Part shown: one piece after another, positions 43,100 through 55,100 of the stretch | Layout: the number at the start of each line of letters is the position of its first letter | Numbering within the stretch: the first letter of the stretch is position 1 | Assembly: GCA_030280995.1 (NCBI GenBank) | Contig: JASXTE010000011.1 | Location: 23,615,317 to 23,679,316, forward strand | Direction of reading: 5' to 3' | Source of the DNA: Hemileia vastatrix | Lineage: Eukaryota > Basidiomycota > Pucciniomycetes > Pucciniales > Zaghouaniaceae | DNA length: 64,000 nucleotides | Translations under genes and position numbers: made by a program | Notes under the pieces: model-generated | Told to the model about the DNA's origin: nothing | The model's input: the letters and a program-made list of their open reading frames with translations, nothing else | Database searches by the model: none

Positions 43100-44194
43100 T
43101 GCTTTGGTCTTCCAACATTGGCAGGGGCCTTTGTTGTGTGATTTGGCACTGTTTGTGCATGTCTTAATTGACATCTGTTAAGGAAATGGGTATTTTTCTG
43201 GTTTTATTCCGTGGATATTGGGTCTGCTGGTATGTGGGTACTATCATTGAATAGCCCCAGTTTTTCTCTATCTTTTATGTCTTGTAGACATTTTTCATAT
43301 TCTAAGTTTTAAGGGGTCATTTCCTCATTTTTCATTTATAAAAGATACCTGTTTAATTTTGTTTTTTGTGTTTTACAGGTTAATCTGAAGTCTTAGGGTT
43401 AAGCTCTTAGTACCATTGGATAGAGCTAATTTTTTTCTATATTTCAAGTCTCAATGTTGTTATAGTGAAATTCCGTGTTTTAAAGGTTTTAGTAGTTGTA
43501 GCTAATTTTTCTAACTAGATTAGTTGTTTTTATTGGTTTTCTGGCTTCCGGGAGGCCGGGCCGCTTCAGGAAGCATCTCCGACATCGGGCAGCCCGCCCC
43601 CCTCTGTTTTAGGAGGTCGGGGAGTGCTTCAGGAGGGTTTTATATGCAATTTGGCGGGTACAGGCGCCAGATTGGTGGGTGCGCATGGGCTCTTAGATAG
43701 TGGTCTGTGTGTACATAGTGAGAAGAAAGTTTGGGGCAACCTTAATTATCATACAACCATCCAGAGGTGATATCCTTGTTCCTCACTCAGTTTTCACAGT
43801 TTTCTGGACACAATTTGGCTGTGTTTGTTGCAAGTGAGTTCTTCATTTAAATTAACTTTGGCAACTGTTTCTCTGTTATAGTCTTGCAAGCTATAGCAAG
43901 TATTATTGCTGTCTCTGGTGTGGATTTGAAGCCTACATCAAGTATCTTTGCTGTCTCTGGTGTGGACATTGTTCTACATTTCAGTTCTTTGGTCCGGTAG
44001 TCTGTCTGGTGACTACTTTCTTGGCTCATCAAGCAGTCAAGTGTGTTGAAAAGGGGCTTTAGCAAAACAGGAACCAACTTACTTTAGCAAGTAAATCTCA
44101 CTCTATTTTTCTAAAGGGACAGGGGATTTTCTCTCTGGTTTTTCTCCAACTCCCTTGGTCAAGGCCTATAGCTAGTACTATAGGATTGTCTACA
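43100..44194 (+). repeat. 5' LTR of copy D
   Basis: From TGCTTTGGTCTTCCAACATT to ATAGGATTGTCTACA. The first bases differ from the consensus TGTGGTCTTCC by a small insertion. GC-rich patch 43550-43640, as in the other LTRs. Confidence 0.9.
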
Positions 44195-44198
44195 TTTC

Positions 44199-44216
44199 TG
44201 GCGCCAAACATGGGGT
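44199..44216 (+). other. Primer binding site, copy D
   Basis: TGGCGCCAAACATGGGGT, four bases after the LTR. It starts with TGG, as required for pairing with a tRNA CCA end, and differs from the tRNA-Lys type TGGCGCCCAACGTGGGG by about two bases. Confidence 0.75.
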
Positions 44217-44284
44217 GGAACTTGCTAGTTCTTTGGAGTCTCTGTTTCTTTGGTTGGCTCTTTTTGGTGTTTTGGTCTGTAGGA

Positions 44285-45550
44285 ATGGCTTCTGGTTCGT
44301 CTATTCCTGTGGTAACTGTCAGTGGGGGAGATGGTCCTCCTTCTGTGATGGTTAGGGAGTGTGTAAAGATTAAAACTTTGGATGGAACAAGTTTAATGGG
44401 GAGGATGTCAAGTGGTTTCTGGAGAAATATGAAACTGCTTCTGGAGTGGATGGTTCTTCCTACCTGGACATGGTGAAGTAGATTATCTTCTTCATTGGTG
44501 ATAGGGCAGTGGAGAAGGAGATTGTGGCCATGTCTGGCTACAAGAAGAGGGATTGGAATTTGTCATGTAGGGATATGGTGGATAGATGGGGTGTAAGGTT
44601 CACTATGGTGGATCTGAACAAGGTTGTCAGTGAATGAAAGTCTTATGGTGGTGTTGGTAACTTGCATAGTTACAGGAAGTTTCTGCTACAGTTTGATACT
44701 AAGGTGGAATATTTGGTGGAAGTGGAGGAGCTGGAACATGAAAATGCTTCCAAAGATGTTTTTTGGTCTGCTCTGGCTAGAGATTTCAGGATGGATGTGT
44801 TGAAGGAGCTGTCAAGGAAGGACTTGATGAAGACTCTTTCCATTGGGGACCAGAATTTGCCTGCCTTGGATAAGGTGAAGGAGGCTGTTGAGGCCCATTT
44901 AAAGTTATTGGCTGTGGAAACCTATCAGGAAGGGTGTGCTAAGTATGTCAGCAAAGTCAGTGAGGCTTTGGCTGAAGAGGAAGTTAGAGTGAAGAAGGAA
45001 GAGAAGATTTTAGTTGAGGTTCCCAAACAGGAGAGGGACCCAATGGTGGAGCAGTTGGCTTATCTTACAAAGCAGCTGCATATTTTTGTTTAGGAGGCTA
45101 AGAATGTCAATAAGGAACCTTCTCAGCCTAGAGATTCTGATAGGTGGGCTGGTAGGAGTGATCCTTGGGTCTGCTCTTATTGCAGCAGGAGGGGGCACAG
45201 GTCCAATGATTGTTGGGCATTGAACAGGGATGTGTCTGAAGGAAAGGTGGAATTTGATGGCAGGGTTTTCAAGTTCCCTGATGGTTCTTTTGTTAAGCCC
45301 AGTGAGGGGAAGGCTCCTGTTGATTTGGTAAGGAGAAGGGGAGGTCTCAATCAAAGGAAACCAAGGTTTGAGGAGATTCCTGATCAAGGGAAGTCTTCAG
45401 GTAAGGAGGATGAGGATGGCAATGGAAAGGGGAAGGAGGTTAATAAGGTCTCCTATTCTACTTCCTTTGGTGCTTTGGAGCTGTACTCTTGTGGTGGACA
45501 GTCTAGTGGTGAATGCTTGGCTGGTGTTTATGATGTGGAAGCATGAAAGG
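44285..45550 (+). pseudogene. Gag with CCHC knuckle, copy D
   Basis: Starts MASGSSIPVVTVSGGDGPPS. Frames shift near 44390 and a stop lies near 44634. The frame 44662-45093 is open (LVEVEELEHENASKDVFWSA, VKEAVEAHLKLLAVETYQEG) and ends in a TAG. The knuckle CSYCSRRGHRSNDC (45172-45213, CX2CX4HX4C) precedes LNQRKPRFEEIPDQGK. The fold and order match copies A and C. Confidence 0.8.
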
Positions 45551-45808
45551 AGTGAAGGCCTAAGAGCAGTTCTCAGGCCCAACCAAAGCCAAATGCTTCA
45601 AAGGCGGATCCTAAGCTAAGTTCAGCTAGGAAGAGGTACAGCAAAGATGAGCTGTACAAGATGTATAAGGGTATGGCTGACATGGGCCCCCCAAGTTTTG
45701 GTGCATTGGACATGAATGGCGAGCCAATGCCAATGGAGGTTGATTCTTACTTTGAGGAGGATGTACCTTTGGCTTCATTTCCAAAGCCTGCTGGAGTTAT
45801 AGGTTCTG

Positions 45809-46627
45809 GTGAGAGATCTGGTTTGGTTCCTGTTAAGTGCTGGTCCTCAAGAAGCTTCTAGGACCAAGGTAGTGAAGCAAAGAGCTCACTTGGAGAGGCC
45901 AGTAGTTTTTGGTCAAGTTAATGTTATGAACTCTGTCTTGGAAAAGATGAATCAGGGTCAGGTTTCCTTATCTTATGGGGAATTGTATGCTATCAGTCCA
46001 GGGTTGGCTGATAGGCAGAAAAGGTTGTTGACCAGGAGAAGAGTTTCTTCTGGGGAGGTAGAATACATTTGTGATTCTGCTGAAAAGTTTGGTGAGGCGT
46101 TGGAAACTCATTTCTCTGATCCTGTGGGATATGTCAATGTCACTCTGAATGGCAGGGAGGCAAGGGCATTGGTGGATTCAGGTTCTCAGATAAACCTGAT
46201 TTCTTTGTTTGAGGGAACACATTTGGGCCTCCCCATCAAAACTGGTATTGGTGGGAATTTGAGAGGGATCGGTGGCCATGTCACTGAATTGGTTGGAACT
46301 TCAGAGTTTTTGAAGTTAGAAGTTGGCGGAGCCTCAGGGAAGGTTCATTTTTACATTGCTAAAGGTAATGTAAAAGCAGTTTTAGGGGGGCCATTCTTGA
46401 TGGATTTTCAGGCAAGATTTGGTTATCAATTTGATTTGGGAATCAGTTTGGAGTTGACTGTTGAAGATGAAAGGAGGCTTCACATGAGGTTATCATTCAC
46501 TGGAGAGGATGGTTGGGAGACCAGGCCTGGTTTATCTTCAATGTGCCAGTGCATGGACTGCTGCAGGAGAAGGAAGGAAGTGAGTGCTGCCTCTGGTCTC
46601 TTGGAGTGTGGCTCAGGCTCTATTTAG
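45809..46627 (+). pseudogene. Retropepsin-like protease, copy D (domain intact)
   Basis: A 272-codon frame. SYGELYAISPGLADRQKRLL, EARALVDSGSQINLISLFEG (DSG at 46175-46183), GGHVTELVGTSEFLKLEVGG and VLGGPFLMDF make a complete retropepsin-like domain. It ends with CQCMDCCRRRKEVSAA. The catalytic Asp is present, unlike copy C. A one-base change near 45840 separates it from the preceding DSYFEEDVPLASFPKPAGV segment. Confidence 0.8.
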
Positions 46628-47510
46628 AGTCTGTCTTTTTTAGAGTAATGAGGGCTGATCACACTAGTGCTACAATCTCTCCCCAAGATGAGGAAATCCC
46701 AGGTTGTAGTAGGTCAGCTCCCTTGGAGATATACCAAGTGGATTTTCAACTTTCTCTTTTTAATGTTTCTCTTCTCTGAAAGTATTCATCAGGTTTTTTA
46801 TCAAGTCTCTGTTCTCTCTCAAGATTCTTAATTATTTTTAATTCAAGCTCAAGAAAGAAGATTGGTTATATATCTTTATTGAAAGATATGCTTAAAAGTT
46901 TTGGGGCGGTGAGATTGGGTTCTAAAAGTAAGTCCTCCCAATTGTGCACCACTGGGGTTTCTTCTACACTTTTCAAAAACATTACCTAGGCCACACCTGT
47001 GAGCATTAGGGAAACCCCTGGTTATTTTTGTAGTTCAGAAGAAAACTCAAGAAAAGAAGATTAAAATTTCAAGATAATTCAAGAAAATCAAGAAAAAAAT
47101 CTGAAGATAATGAAGAAAGAAGATTCAAATCTTTTTTTTGAAGATTGTCAAGATCAATTTTTGGGCCACCAGCATGAGTTTAAACTTCAAAATTTTAAAA
47201 GAGTTGATTCTGAAGATGAATCAAGTTTGAAGATTTGGAGGACGGAAGTGAAGATGAAGATTTGGTATTGCGGAAAAGTTTCGGAGTGGTGAGATTGGGG
47301 TGTAAAAGTAAGTCCTCCCAATTGTGCACTGCTAGGGTTTCATCTAAACCTTTCAAAAAAATTACCTTGGCCACACATGTGAGTAATAAGGAAACCCTTG
47401 GTTTTTGTTCCAGGTCTGGTGGTGAAGATTTCCTTAAGATACATCAAGTTGAAGGTGGAGTGGCAAATTATAAGAAGGTAGCATAGAAGATTAGGCCTTT
47501 CAATGAGCCT
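46628..47510 (+). pseudogene. Linker with internal duplication, copy D
   Basis: The block VRLGSKSKSSQLC / VRLGCKSKSSQLC with VSSTLFKNIT / VSSKPFKKIT occurs twice (about 46890-47030 and 47270-47400). Between the two copies lies a single 22-residue unit (EDCQDQFLGHQHEFKLQNF). Copies A and C carry two and four units. Nonsense and shifts separate the parts. Confidence 0.55.
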
Positions 47511-49334
47511 ATGCCTTTGGGTTTGAATCTGCCCTTGAAGAGACCTCCTTTGTCAAGAGATCTGTACTGTACTCCTTTGGTGAAGAATCCTCCAGAATTT
47601 GTAGAGACAGCTAGGGTGACCGTGGAAAGGTTGAAAGGTGTTAATTTTGGTCCTGATGGGTGCTTGTCTGAAGAAGAAAAGAAGTTGTTGTTGCACGTTA
47701 TTGTGCTAAGGGAAAAGGCTGTGGCGTTGGTTGAGGAAGAAAGGGGTGTATTGAAGCACTCTTATGGGGAACCTTACTTGATTCCTGTGATTTCTCATGA
47801 ACCTTGGCAAATCAAACCTATTCCAATTCCAGCTGCTATTAGAGAGGATTTTGTGGAGATAGTTAGGGAAAGAGTTAGGACTGGGTTATTTGAACAATCG
47901 ACATCCAGTTACTCAAGTCCAATTTTCTGTGTAAAGAAGCAGAATGGGAAGTTGAGGGTGGTTCATGATCTTAGAGCCTTGAATAGAGTCACTATCAAGT
48001 ATTCTGGTATGCCACCAAGTGCAGAGGATTTTGTTGAAGCTTTATCTGGAAGGGTGTTTTATGGTTTGGGTGATATTATGGGTGGTTATGATGAGAGGGA
48101 ACTCCATAAAGATTCAAGGTCTCTCACAACTTTTGATACTCCTTTGGGAAGATTTCAGCTCACTAGGTTGCCTCAAGGAGCAACTAATTCAGTGGCAGTT
48201 TATCAAGCACAGATGGCTTGGATTTTTCAGGATGAGGTTCCTACTCATGCTGGTATTTTTATTGATGATGGTGGAATTAAAGGACCATCCACTGATTATG
48301 GTAATGAGGTGTTAGCAGAGAACCCTGGCATAAGGAGGTTTGTGTGGGAATATGCAAAAACTGTAGAGAGAGTGTTGTTTAGGATTGAAGAGGCTGGTTT
48401 GACCATTTCAGGGTCAAAACTCTGTGGTTGTGTTCCTTCTTTGTAAATTCTGGGTCATGTGGTATGTAAAGAGGGAAGGATTATGGCAAAGAAGAAGATT
48501 AATAAAATTCAGTCATAGACAAGGCCTAGAAATACTACTGAAGTCAGGGGATTTTTGGGTGTATGTGTATATGTCAGGATTTTTATTAATGATTTTTCTT
48601 TGTTGGCTTCACCTTTAAGGAAGTTGACCAGAAAAGATGCAGATGGGGAATGGACTGAAGAGTGTGAAGAGGCTTTTCAGAAGTTGAAAAATGTTGTTGG
48701 TGAAGATATTGTTCTTCACAAGCTGGATTATGGTGTTGGTGCTGGAAAAATTTATCTGGCAGTGGACTCAAGTTATATTCCTGCTGGTGCTGTTTTGTCT
48801 CAGGAGGATAAGACTGGGAGGGTCAGACAAGTAAGATATGAGTCTGTGGTGTTTAATGAGGTGGAATCTAGAAATTATCAACCTAAGTTGGAATTGTGTG
48901 TTGTAGCTAAAATTTTAAAGAAGCTACAGACGGTTTTGTGGGGGCAGCATTTTGAGCTGCAGGTGGATTCAAAATCTTTGGTTCAGATAATCAATACGCC
49001 TAGTCTTCCAAATGCTACAATGACTAGGTGGGTGGCATTTATTAAACACTTTTCTTTTGACCTGGTACACAAATCAGGTAAAACTTTTACAATACCTGAT
49101 TTATTATCAAGGAGTCCACCTACAGATGAAGATTCTGAGGCTGAAGAGTTTGATGAAGATGAAACAGTGGTTAGGGCCAGCGCAAAGGGTGCTGAAGATT
49201 TTTCTGACCTCCACCAAGAGGCTAAACTGGCTGGATCTGATCTTGATTCTGGTGATCAGGATGTTTTTTTTGATGAAGATGGAGTTGTTGTTTGGGACAG
49301 CTCAAATTTGGAAAAGGGTGTTTTTGTTAGTTAA
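47511..49334 (+). pseudogene. Reverse transcriptase and RNase H, copy D
   Basis: 311 codons open from 47511: pre-RT LSRDLYCTPLVKNPPEFVE, then SSPIFCVKKQNGKLRVVHDL, YGLGDIMGGYDERELHKDSR and LTRLPQGATNSVAVYQAQMA. The active site FIDD (48258-48269) is intact, followed by GIRRFVWEYAKTVERVLF and EEAGLTISGSKLCG. Stops occur at about 48446 and 48517. RNase H follows in a second frame (48555-49334): IYLAVDSSYIPAGAVLSQED, LQVDSKSLVQIINTPSLPNA and KSGKTFTIPDLLSR, ending with an acidic linker. The FIDD plus GIRRF(V/L)WEY combination is typical of fungal Ty3/gypsy as I know it. Confidence 0.85.
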
Positions 49335-50592
49335 CTGGATTCTCACAAGGTTCAGTGGAAAGAGAAGGACGTGCCAAAATTTAAGGATTGGTGTCCTGGT
49401 TGGGCTGCTCAATTGGCTCATGTTCACACTGGTGAATTTGATGATAGAATTGTACCCTTGGATGTTGTTTTGTTGGATTTTGAAGATGAGACCTGGGGTC
49501 AGTCTGGGTTTTATTTTAGTTTGGTGGAATATCTGTTGAACTTGGAGAGGCCAGATAGATGTGATGATGATACTTGGTTGGAAATCAAGAAGAAGAGTCC
49601 TGGATTTTATGTGTCAGGAAGAAGGTTAATGAGGAGAAGGCATCCTAATACTCAAGTGGTGGTGACTCAGAAGAAGGGTCAAGAACTTGTGTTGAAGTCT
49701 TTGCATGAATACCTTGGTCGTAGAGGCTTTGGGGAGACTTATAGAAGAGTAGCAGACAGATTTTGGTGGCCAGGTATGAAGTTTGCTGTGCAGGGTTGGA
49801 TTCAATATTGTGAAGAATGTCAAAGAAGAAGTCACTTGAAACATAAAGAGGTTTATCGTGCTACTGGAGAGTCAACTGTGATTGGAAGGGTCAGTCTGTA
49901 TGCTGTCCATATTAAAGAGGGCAGGTATAAATACTTGATTGTTGCTAGGGATGATTTGCCTGGTTGGGTTGAGGCAGTGCCTCTGGTTAATTTGAATTCC
50001 AAGAATGTGGAAGAGTTTTTGAAGAAGGAGTGGATTTATAGGTATGGGTTGATGATGTTGGTGACTGTTGATGGCGGGCCAGAGTTTGGTGCCTAATTGA
50101 AAGAAGCTTTGGCTAGTATTGGCTCTAAATTTAGAGTGGCTACACCGTATTAACCTGAAGCTGAAGGCATGGTTGAAAGAGGCCATCAAGTTATCAAGAA
50201 TGCTTTGGTGAAGATGTGCGGAGATAGTGCTGAAAATTGGAGGCATTATTTACCCTTGGTGTTATTTGCTGATAGGGTCACTGAGAAGAGGACAACTGGC
50301 TATTCTCCTTATGAGTTAATGTTTGGTCAAAAAGCAGTTCTTTCAGTGGACTTAGAAGCTATCTCTTATCTTCGAATTGATTGGGATGATGTGCACTCAA
50401 CAGAAGATTTGCTCTGTGCCAGGATGCAACAGTTGGAATGTAGAGAGGAATTTCAAGAGAAGGCATACTCTAGAATGATGAAGATTAGGAATCAATCAGT
50501 CAGATACTGGGACAAGAAGTTGGCTCATAGACTCAGGAATCCCTTGAAACCTGGTTGTTTGGTTTTGGTGTATAATAGAAGTTTGGAGAGTC
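49335..50592 (+). pseudogene. Integrase, copy D, left part
   Basis: Zinc module HEYLGRRGFGETYRRVADRF with CEEC, core RVSLYAVHIKEGRYKYLIVA (the first catalytic Asp is Tyr here), LVTVDGGPEFGA followed by a stop, and PEAEGMVERGHQVIKNALVK. A stop precedes PEAEG (Y-stop). The domain is cut at 50592-50595 in YNRSLESQ by the 9.9 kb insertion and continues at 60496. Confidence 0.85.
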
Positions 50593-50595
50593 AGT

Positions 50596-50636
50596 CACCA
50601 TGGGAAATCTGGGGCTGAATTGCTAGCAATCCCCTC
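50596..50636 (+). repeat. Left terminal inverted repeat
   Basis: 41 bp from CACCATGGGAAATC to CAATCCCCTC. It contains the palindrome TTGCTAGCAA. The partner is at 60452-60492. Confidence 0.85.
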
Positions 50637-51177
50637 TCTTGAAATTTAGAGTGTCCCTTAAATATGCCAGGTTTATGAATACTTTATAAACATAAGTAAA
50701 TTAGAGTTAGATTTACATTTATTCTCAGATTGATTATAGACAGAATATCAACTGATTCAAAATTATGCACAAGTTAATCCTCCAGAACTTGATTTTGGTC
50801 CTCTGATGAGCACAAATTGAGCACAAATTGATCTAACCTAAGCTTATGCATATATAATAATTCAGGATACTTGCTCTATTAAATTTGATAATAAAATAAA
50901 ATATTGATGAATTTATATAAAAAAAATTATTATGTAAGATATTAAATTATAAATTTAGGCATCATAGGAGGGCACTTAATAGAACTTAATTATACTATGT
51001 GACACCTTAATACTGTATCACGCAGTTTGAAACATTTAAAACAAAATGAGTCATGATGGGCAATGAAATTGCTTGGACAGACACTTTCAAAATTAATACT
51101 GACCATAATACACAAGTATGAATCCTTGGCATCTATCCAATAAAATATTTTCCTTCTGATAAATGGATTTTTCTCAG
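50637..51177. other. Left arm of the TIR element, no supported gene
   Basis: AT-rich. A short tandem duplication TGAGCACAAAT lies at 50808-50829. Minus-strand frames show broken protein-like text (VSVQAISLPIMTHFV near 51040-51090) that seems to continue the relic at 51178-51369. No family recognised. Confidence 0.35.
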
Positions 51178-51369
51178 TTACTCCCTGCTAAAAATTGTTC
51201 TTCTGATGTTTGTCTGACCTTCAGGGGGGTAATTTGGCCACATCACACTACTTCTATTTCCATGATTGACCAAAAAATCATCTTCATTCCAATCTAAAGA
51301 GTTGATATCATCTAACTGTGGCTGATCAAAGGGGTCCACCACAAGTTTAGCCAAAATTTTGGTGAACAC
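51178..51369 (-). pseudogene. Unidentified coding relic inside the TIR element
   Basis: A 63-codon minus-strand frame with a non-repetitive, protein-like composition (DINSLDWNEDDFLVNHGNRS, then WPNYPPEGQTNIRRTIFSRE). Similar text continues in other frames towards 51040. It overlaps the first degenerate satellite unit only at its left side. It could be a remnant of the element's own protein or of a captured gene. I do not recognise it. Confidence 0.35.
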
Positions 51370-52180
51370 TTTTTTGATGGATAGTGACTAACTGGTGCTT
51401 TCCAAAATTTTCCACCTCAAGTTAGGATAAATTTCAGGAGGATAAATTTATTATGAATACCAAATTAACTGAAGAATACTTTTGCCCTAGCTACTCTGCA
51501 TCATAAAAGTGTCCAACTGAGGTTTAGCCATAATTCAGGTAGACACTTTTGGAAAGGCACAGTCTGATGGGTTTAATATCTATATATGGCAATAAGTATC
51601 AGTTTTTTATCAAAATGGAACTAGAATTAATTTAATATGGCCAAAGTGTCCACCTGAAGTTTGGCCAAAATATAGGTGGAAATTCTTATGAGGATTACTT
51701 GATGAAATGATGAAGACTTGCAATTACTTTCCATCATAAAATTTTCAAACTTAAGTTTATTAAAAATTGTGGTGTCACTTTTTCCAGATCCAGTCATATG
51801 GGGTCAACTCTCTATATGGCAATGAGAATTAATTTTTAGTCAATCATGGCATTAGAAGTAATTTTATATGGAAAAACTTTCCACCTGATTTTTGGCCAAA
51901 AATAAGTTAAAAATGTTTATGAGGAATACTAGATTAACTAAAGAAGACTTGCACCCTACTACTGTCCATCATAAAAGTGTCCACCAGAAGAATTCTCAAA
52001 CTTGTGGTTGACACCTTTGGCCTGGTCCAGCCATATGGGATCAATTCTGCATATGGAAATGAGGATTTAATTTGGTCAATCATGGTACTAGAAGTAATTT
52101 GATATAGATAAAGTTTCCAACTAAATATTGGAAAAAAATCAGTTGAAAACTTCATTTAGTTTTTCAAAAAATCAAATTAA
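51330..52180. repeat. Short-unit (about 232 bp) version of the palindromic repeat
   Basis: Motifs CATCATAAAAGTGTCCAAC or similar recur near 51505, 51735 and 51970, alternating with ATATGGCCAAAGTGTCCACC-type motifs near 51637 and 51868. Each begins a loose inverted repeat. These units lack the 370-bp AT-rich middle of the 605-bp units that follow, so they may be the ancestral or a contracted form. Confidence 0.55.
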
Positions 52181-52189
52181 GTAAAATTT

Positions 52190-55100
52190 TATTCCTGATG
52201 ATGCCCATTTTATCCAACACCTCTTCTGAGCCTTGAAAGTAGGCATTTAGCTTGAATTTTGAATTTCATATAAAATCCCTATTATTCAACCTATTTCTTT
52301 TTATCCCTTTTTTTTCTTTTATATATCAATTAATTTTATGTAAAACAAATCATTTTCATAATTTTTTACCTGTATTTAATAGAATTATTAAAGGTTTAAC
52401 ATCACCCTGTAAGCATTTGGCACATGTTTTTTTGCTATACTAATAAAAATAATAATATACTGGTAACAAAAAATTGATCAAATGATAAAATATTAATAAA
52501 ACAGAAAGATCAAATACCAGTGGATATGTTTTAAAAAAATACCAGTTGCACTGAAGAAGAGCTGCACCCTAGATACTCACCATCAAAAAAAGTGTCCAGC
52601 ACAAGTTCGGCTGAACTTGTGCTGGACACCTTTGGTCAGTTGCAGTCATATGAGATCAATTCTCGCTGTGGCAATGAAAAAAAAATTTTGGATAAAAAAT
52701 TTCACTAGAAGTAGTTTTACATAGCCAAATTTTCTACCTAGATTTCATCCAAACCACAGGTGCACAATTTTTTATCTTTGAAAAAAAGTCAATTTAGTAC
52801 AATTTATCCCTGATGGCTCTCATTTGCTTCAACACCTCTACTGGCCTTTGATAGTAGGAATATTACTTGGATTTTTTTTTTCATATTTGATCCCTTTAAC
52901 TTAATTTTATATTTCTAATATTGCTTTTGGATATCAATTAATAAATTTTAAAATAAAATATTTTCATATTTTTATACATTTATTTAATAATATTATAAAT
53001 GGCATAACATCACCTGGTATGCATTTGGCACATGAGTTTTTTCTATACTTAAAATATTAATAATATAATGGCAACCAAAAATTAATCAAATGATATTAAT
53101 GAGTGAGGAACAAATATAAAATACCAGTAGACATGTTTGTAAGAAATACTAGATGAACTGAAGAAAAATTCTACCCTAGCTACTCTCCATTATAAAAGTG
53201 TCCAGCACAAGTTCGGCTGATCTTGTGCTGGACACTTATGGTCAGGTGCAGTCAGATGGGAGCAATTCTCACTATGGAAATGAAGATAAATTTTTGATAT
53301 AAAATTACACTAGAAGTAGTTTGATATGGCAAGATTTTCATGCTGAAGTTTTGGTAAAGCTCAAGTGGATTTTTTTTTTATTTTTACAAAAAAGAAAATT
53401 TAGTGCAAGTTTAGCCCTGATTGTGCTAATTTAATTCAACATCTCTTTTTTCTGTTTATGGCAGGAATTTAACTTGGATTTTAATTTTCATCTTTGATTT
53501 CTTTTATTTCACATTATTCCTCTCATATTGCTTTTGGATAGAAGTTTTTTTTTGTAAAATAAATCATTTTCATATTTTCTTCCCTTTATTTAATAATATT
53601 ATAGAAGGTGTAACATCACCCAGTATTCATTTTGCACACAATTTTTTGCTATACTGATAATATTAATAATATAATGGTGACAAAAAATTAATCAATTGAT
53701 AAATATGAGTGAGGCACAAAGATTTAATAACAGTGGAAATGTTTATAAGAAATTTCAGATGATTAAAAATGACTTGCACCCTGGCTACTCTTCATGATAA
53801 AAGTGTCCAGCACAAGTTTGGCCAAACTTGTTTGGGACACTTTTGGTTGCATGCTGTCAGACGCAATCAATTCTTTTTATGGAAATGAGACTGAATTATC
53901 ACTCCATCATTGCACTGAAAGTAGTTTTATATAGACAAATTGTCCCCTGGAAGTTTTCCAAACCTAAGGTAGACAATTTTTTCCTTTGGTAAAAAGTAAA
54001 TTTTATCCATGTTAATCTATGATGGTGCCCATTTTTTCTGAAGCCTCTACTGGCTCATGATAGCAGAAATTATACCTAATATCTTTATTTCATGTTTGAT
54101 CTCTTTAATTTTAATCTTACCCTTTTATTTATTGTTTAGCTTTTAAATATCAATTTTATTTTGGTAAAACTGAAAACTTTCACATTTTTTTATATTTATT
54201 ATATTATATTATTAAAGTTGTAAAATCATCCAGTGTACATTCATTACACATTTTTTGCTATACTAAAAACATTAATAATATAATGGTGACTAAAAAATAA
54301 TCAAATAATAAATATGGATGACACAGAAAGATCAAATAACCATAGACATTTTTAAAATAAATATAAGATTAACTGAAGAAGACTTGCACCCTAGCTACTC
54401 TCCATCATAAAAGTGTCCAGCACAATTTCAGCTGAGCTTGCGCTGGAAACTTTTGGTTGCATACAGTCAGATGGGATAAATTTACTCAATAGTAGTTAAA
54501 ATGAATTTTTGCTTAATCATTGCACAAGAAGTAGCTTTATATTGCTATACTATCCTCCTGATTTTTTGGAAAACATCAGGTGGACACTTTTATTAATTTA
54601 AAAAAAAGAAAACATATTCCAAATATAGAACTGGTGGTGCAAATTTGGTCTGAAAACTCAAATTATCTTTGATGGCAGAAATTTTATTTGAATGTTTAAT
54701 TTCATATTTAATCACTTTTATTTTACTTTTTTATTCCTCTTTTTGCTTTCAAATATCAATTTATTTATTGTAAAACTAATACTTTTCATATTTTTTTTAC
54801 TTTTATTTAATAAGATTATGAAAGATGTAGCATCTTTCAGTATGCATTTGGCTTACAAATTTTTTCAATACTAATAACATTAATATTATCATGGTGAAAA
54901 ACAATGAATCAAATGATAAATATGAATGACACAGAAAGATCATATACAAGTGGATTTGTTTATAAGGAATACCTGATGAACTGAAGAAGACCTGCACCCT
55001 AGATACTCACCATCATAAAACTGTCCAGCATAAGTTCGGCCAAACTTGTGCTGGACACTTTTGGTTGCATGCAGTCAGATGGGATAAATTTACTCTATGG

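Noticed and set aside
49626..50246. Minus-strand frames opposite integrase of copy D
   Set aside because: Shadows of the integrase frame; similar shadows occur in A and C and none has independent conservation.
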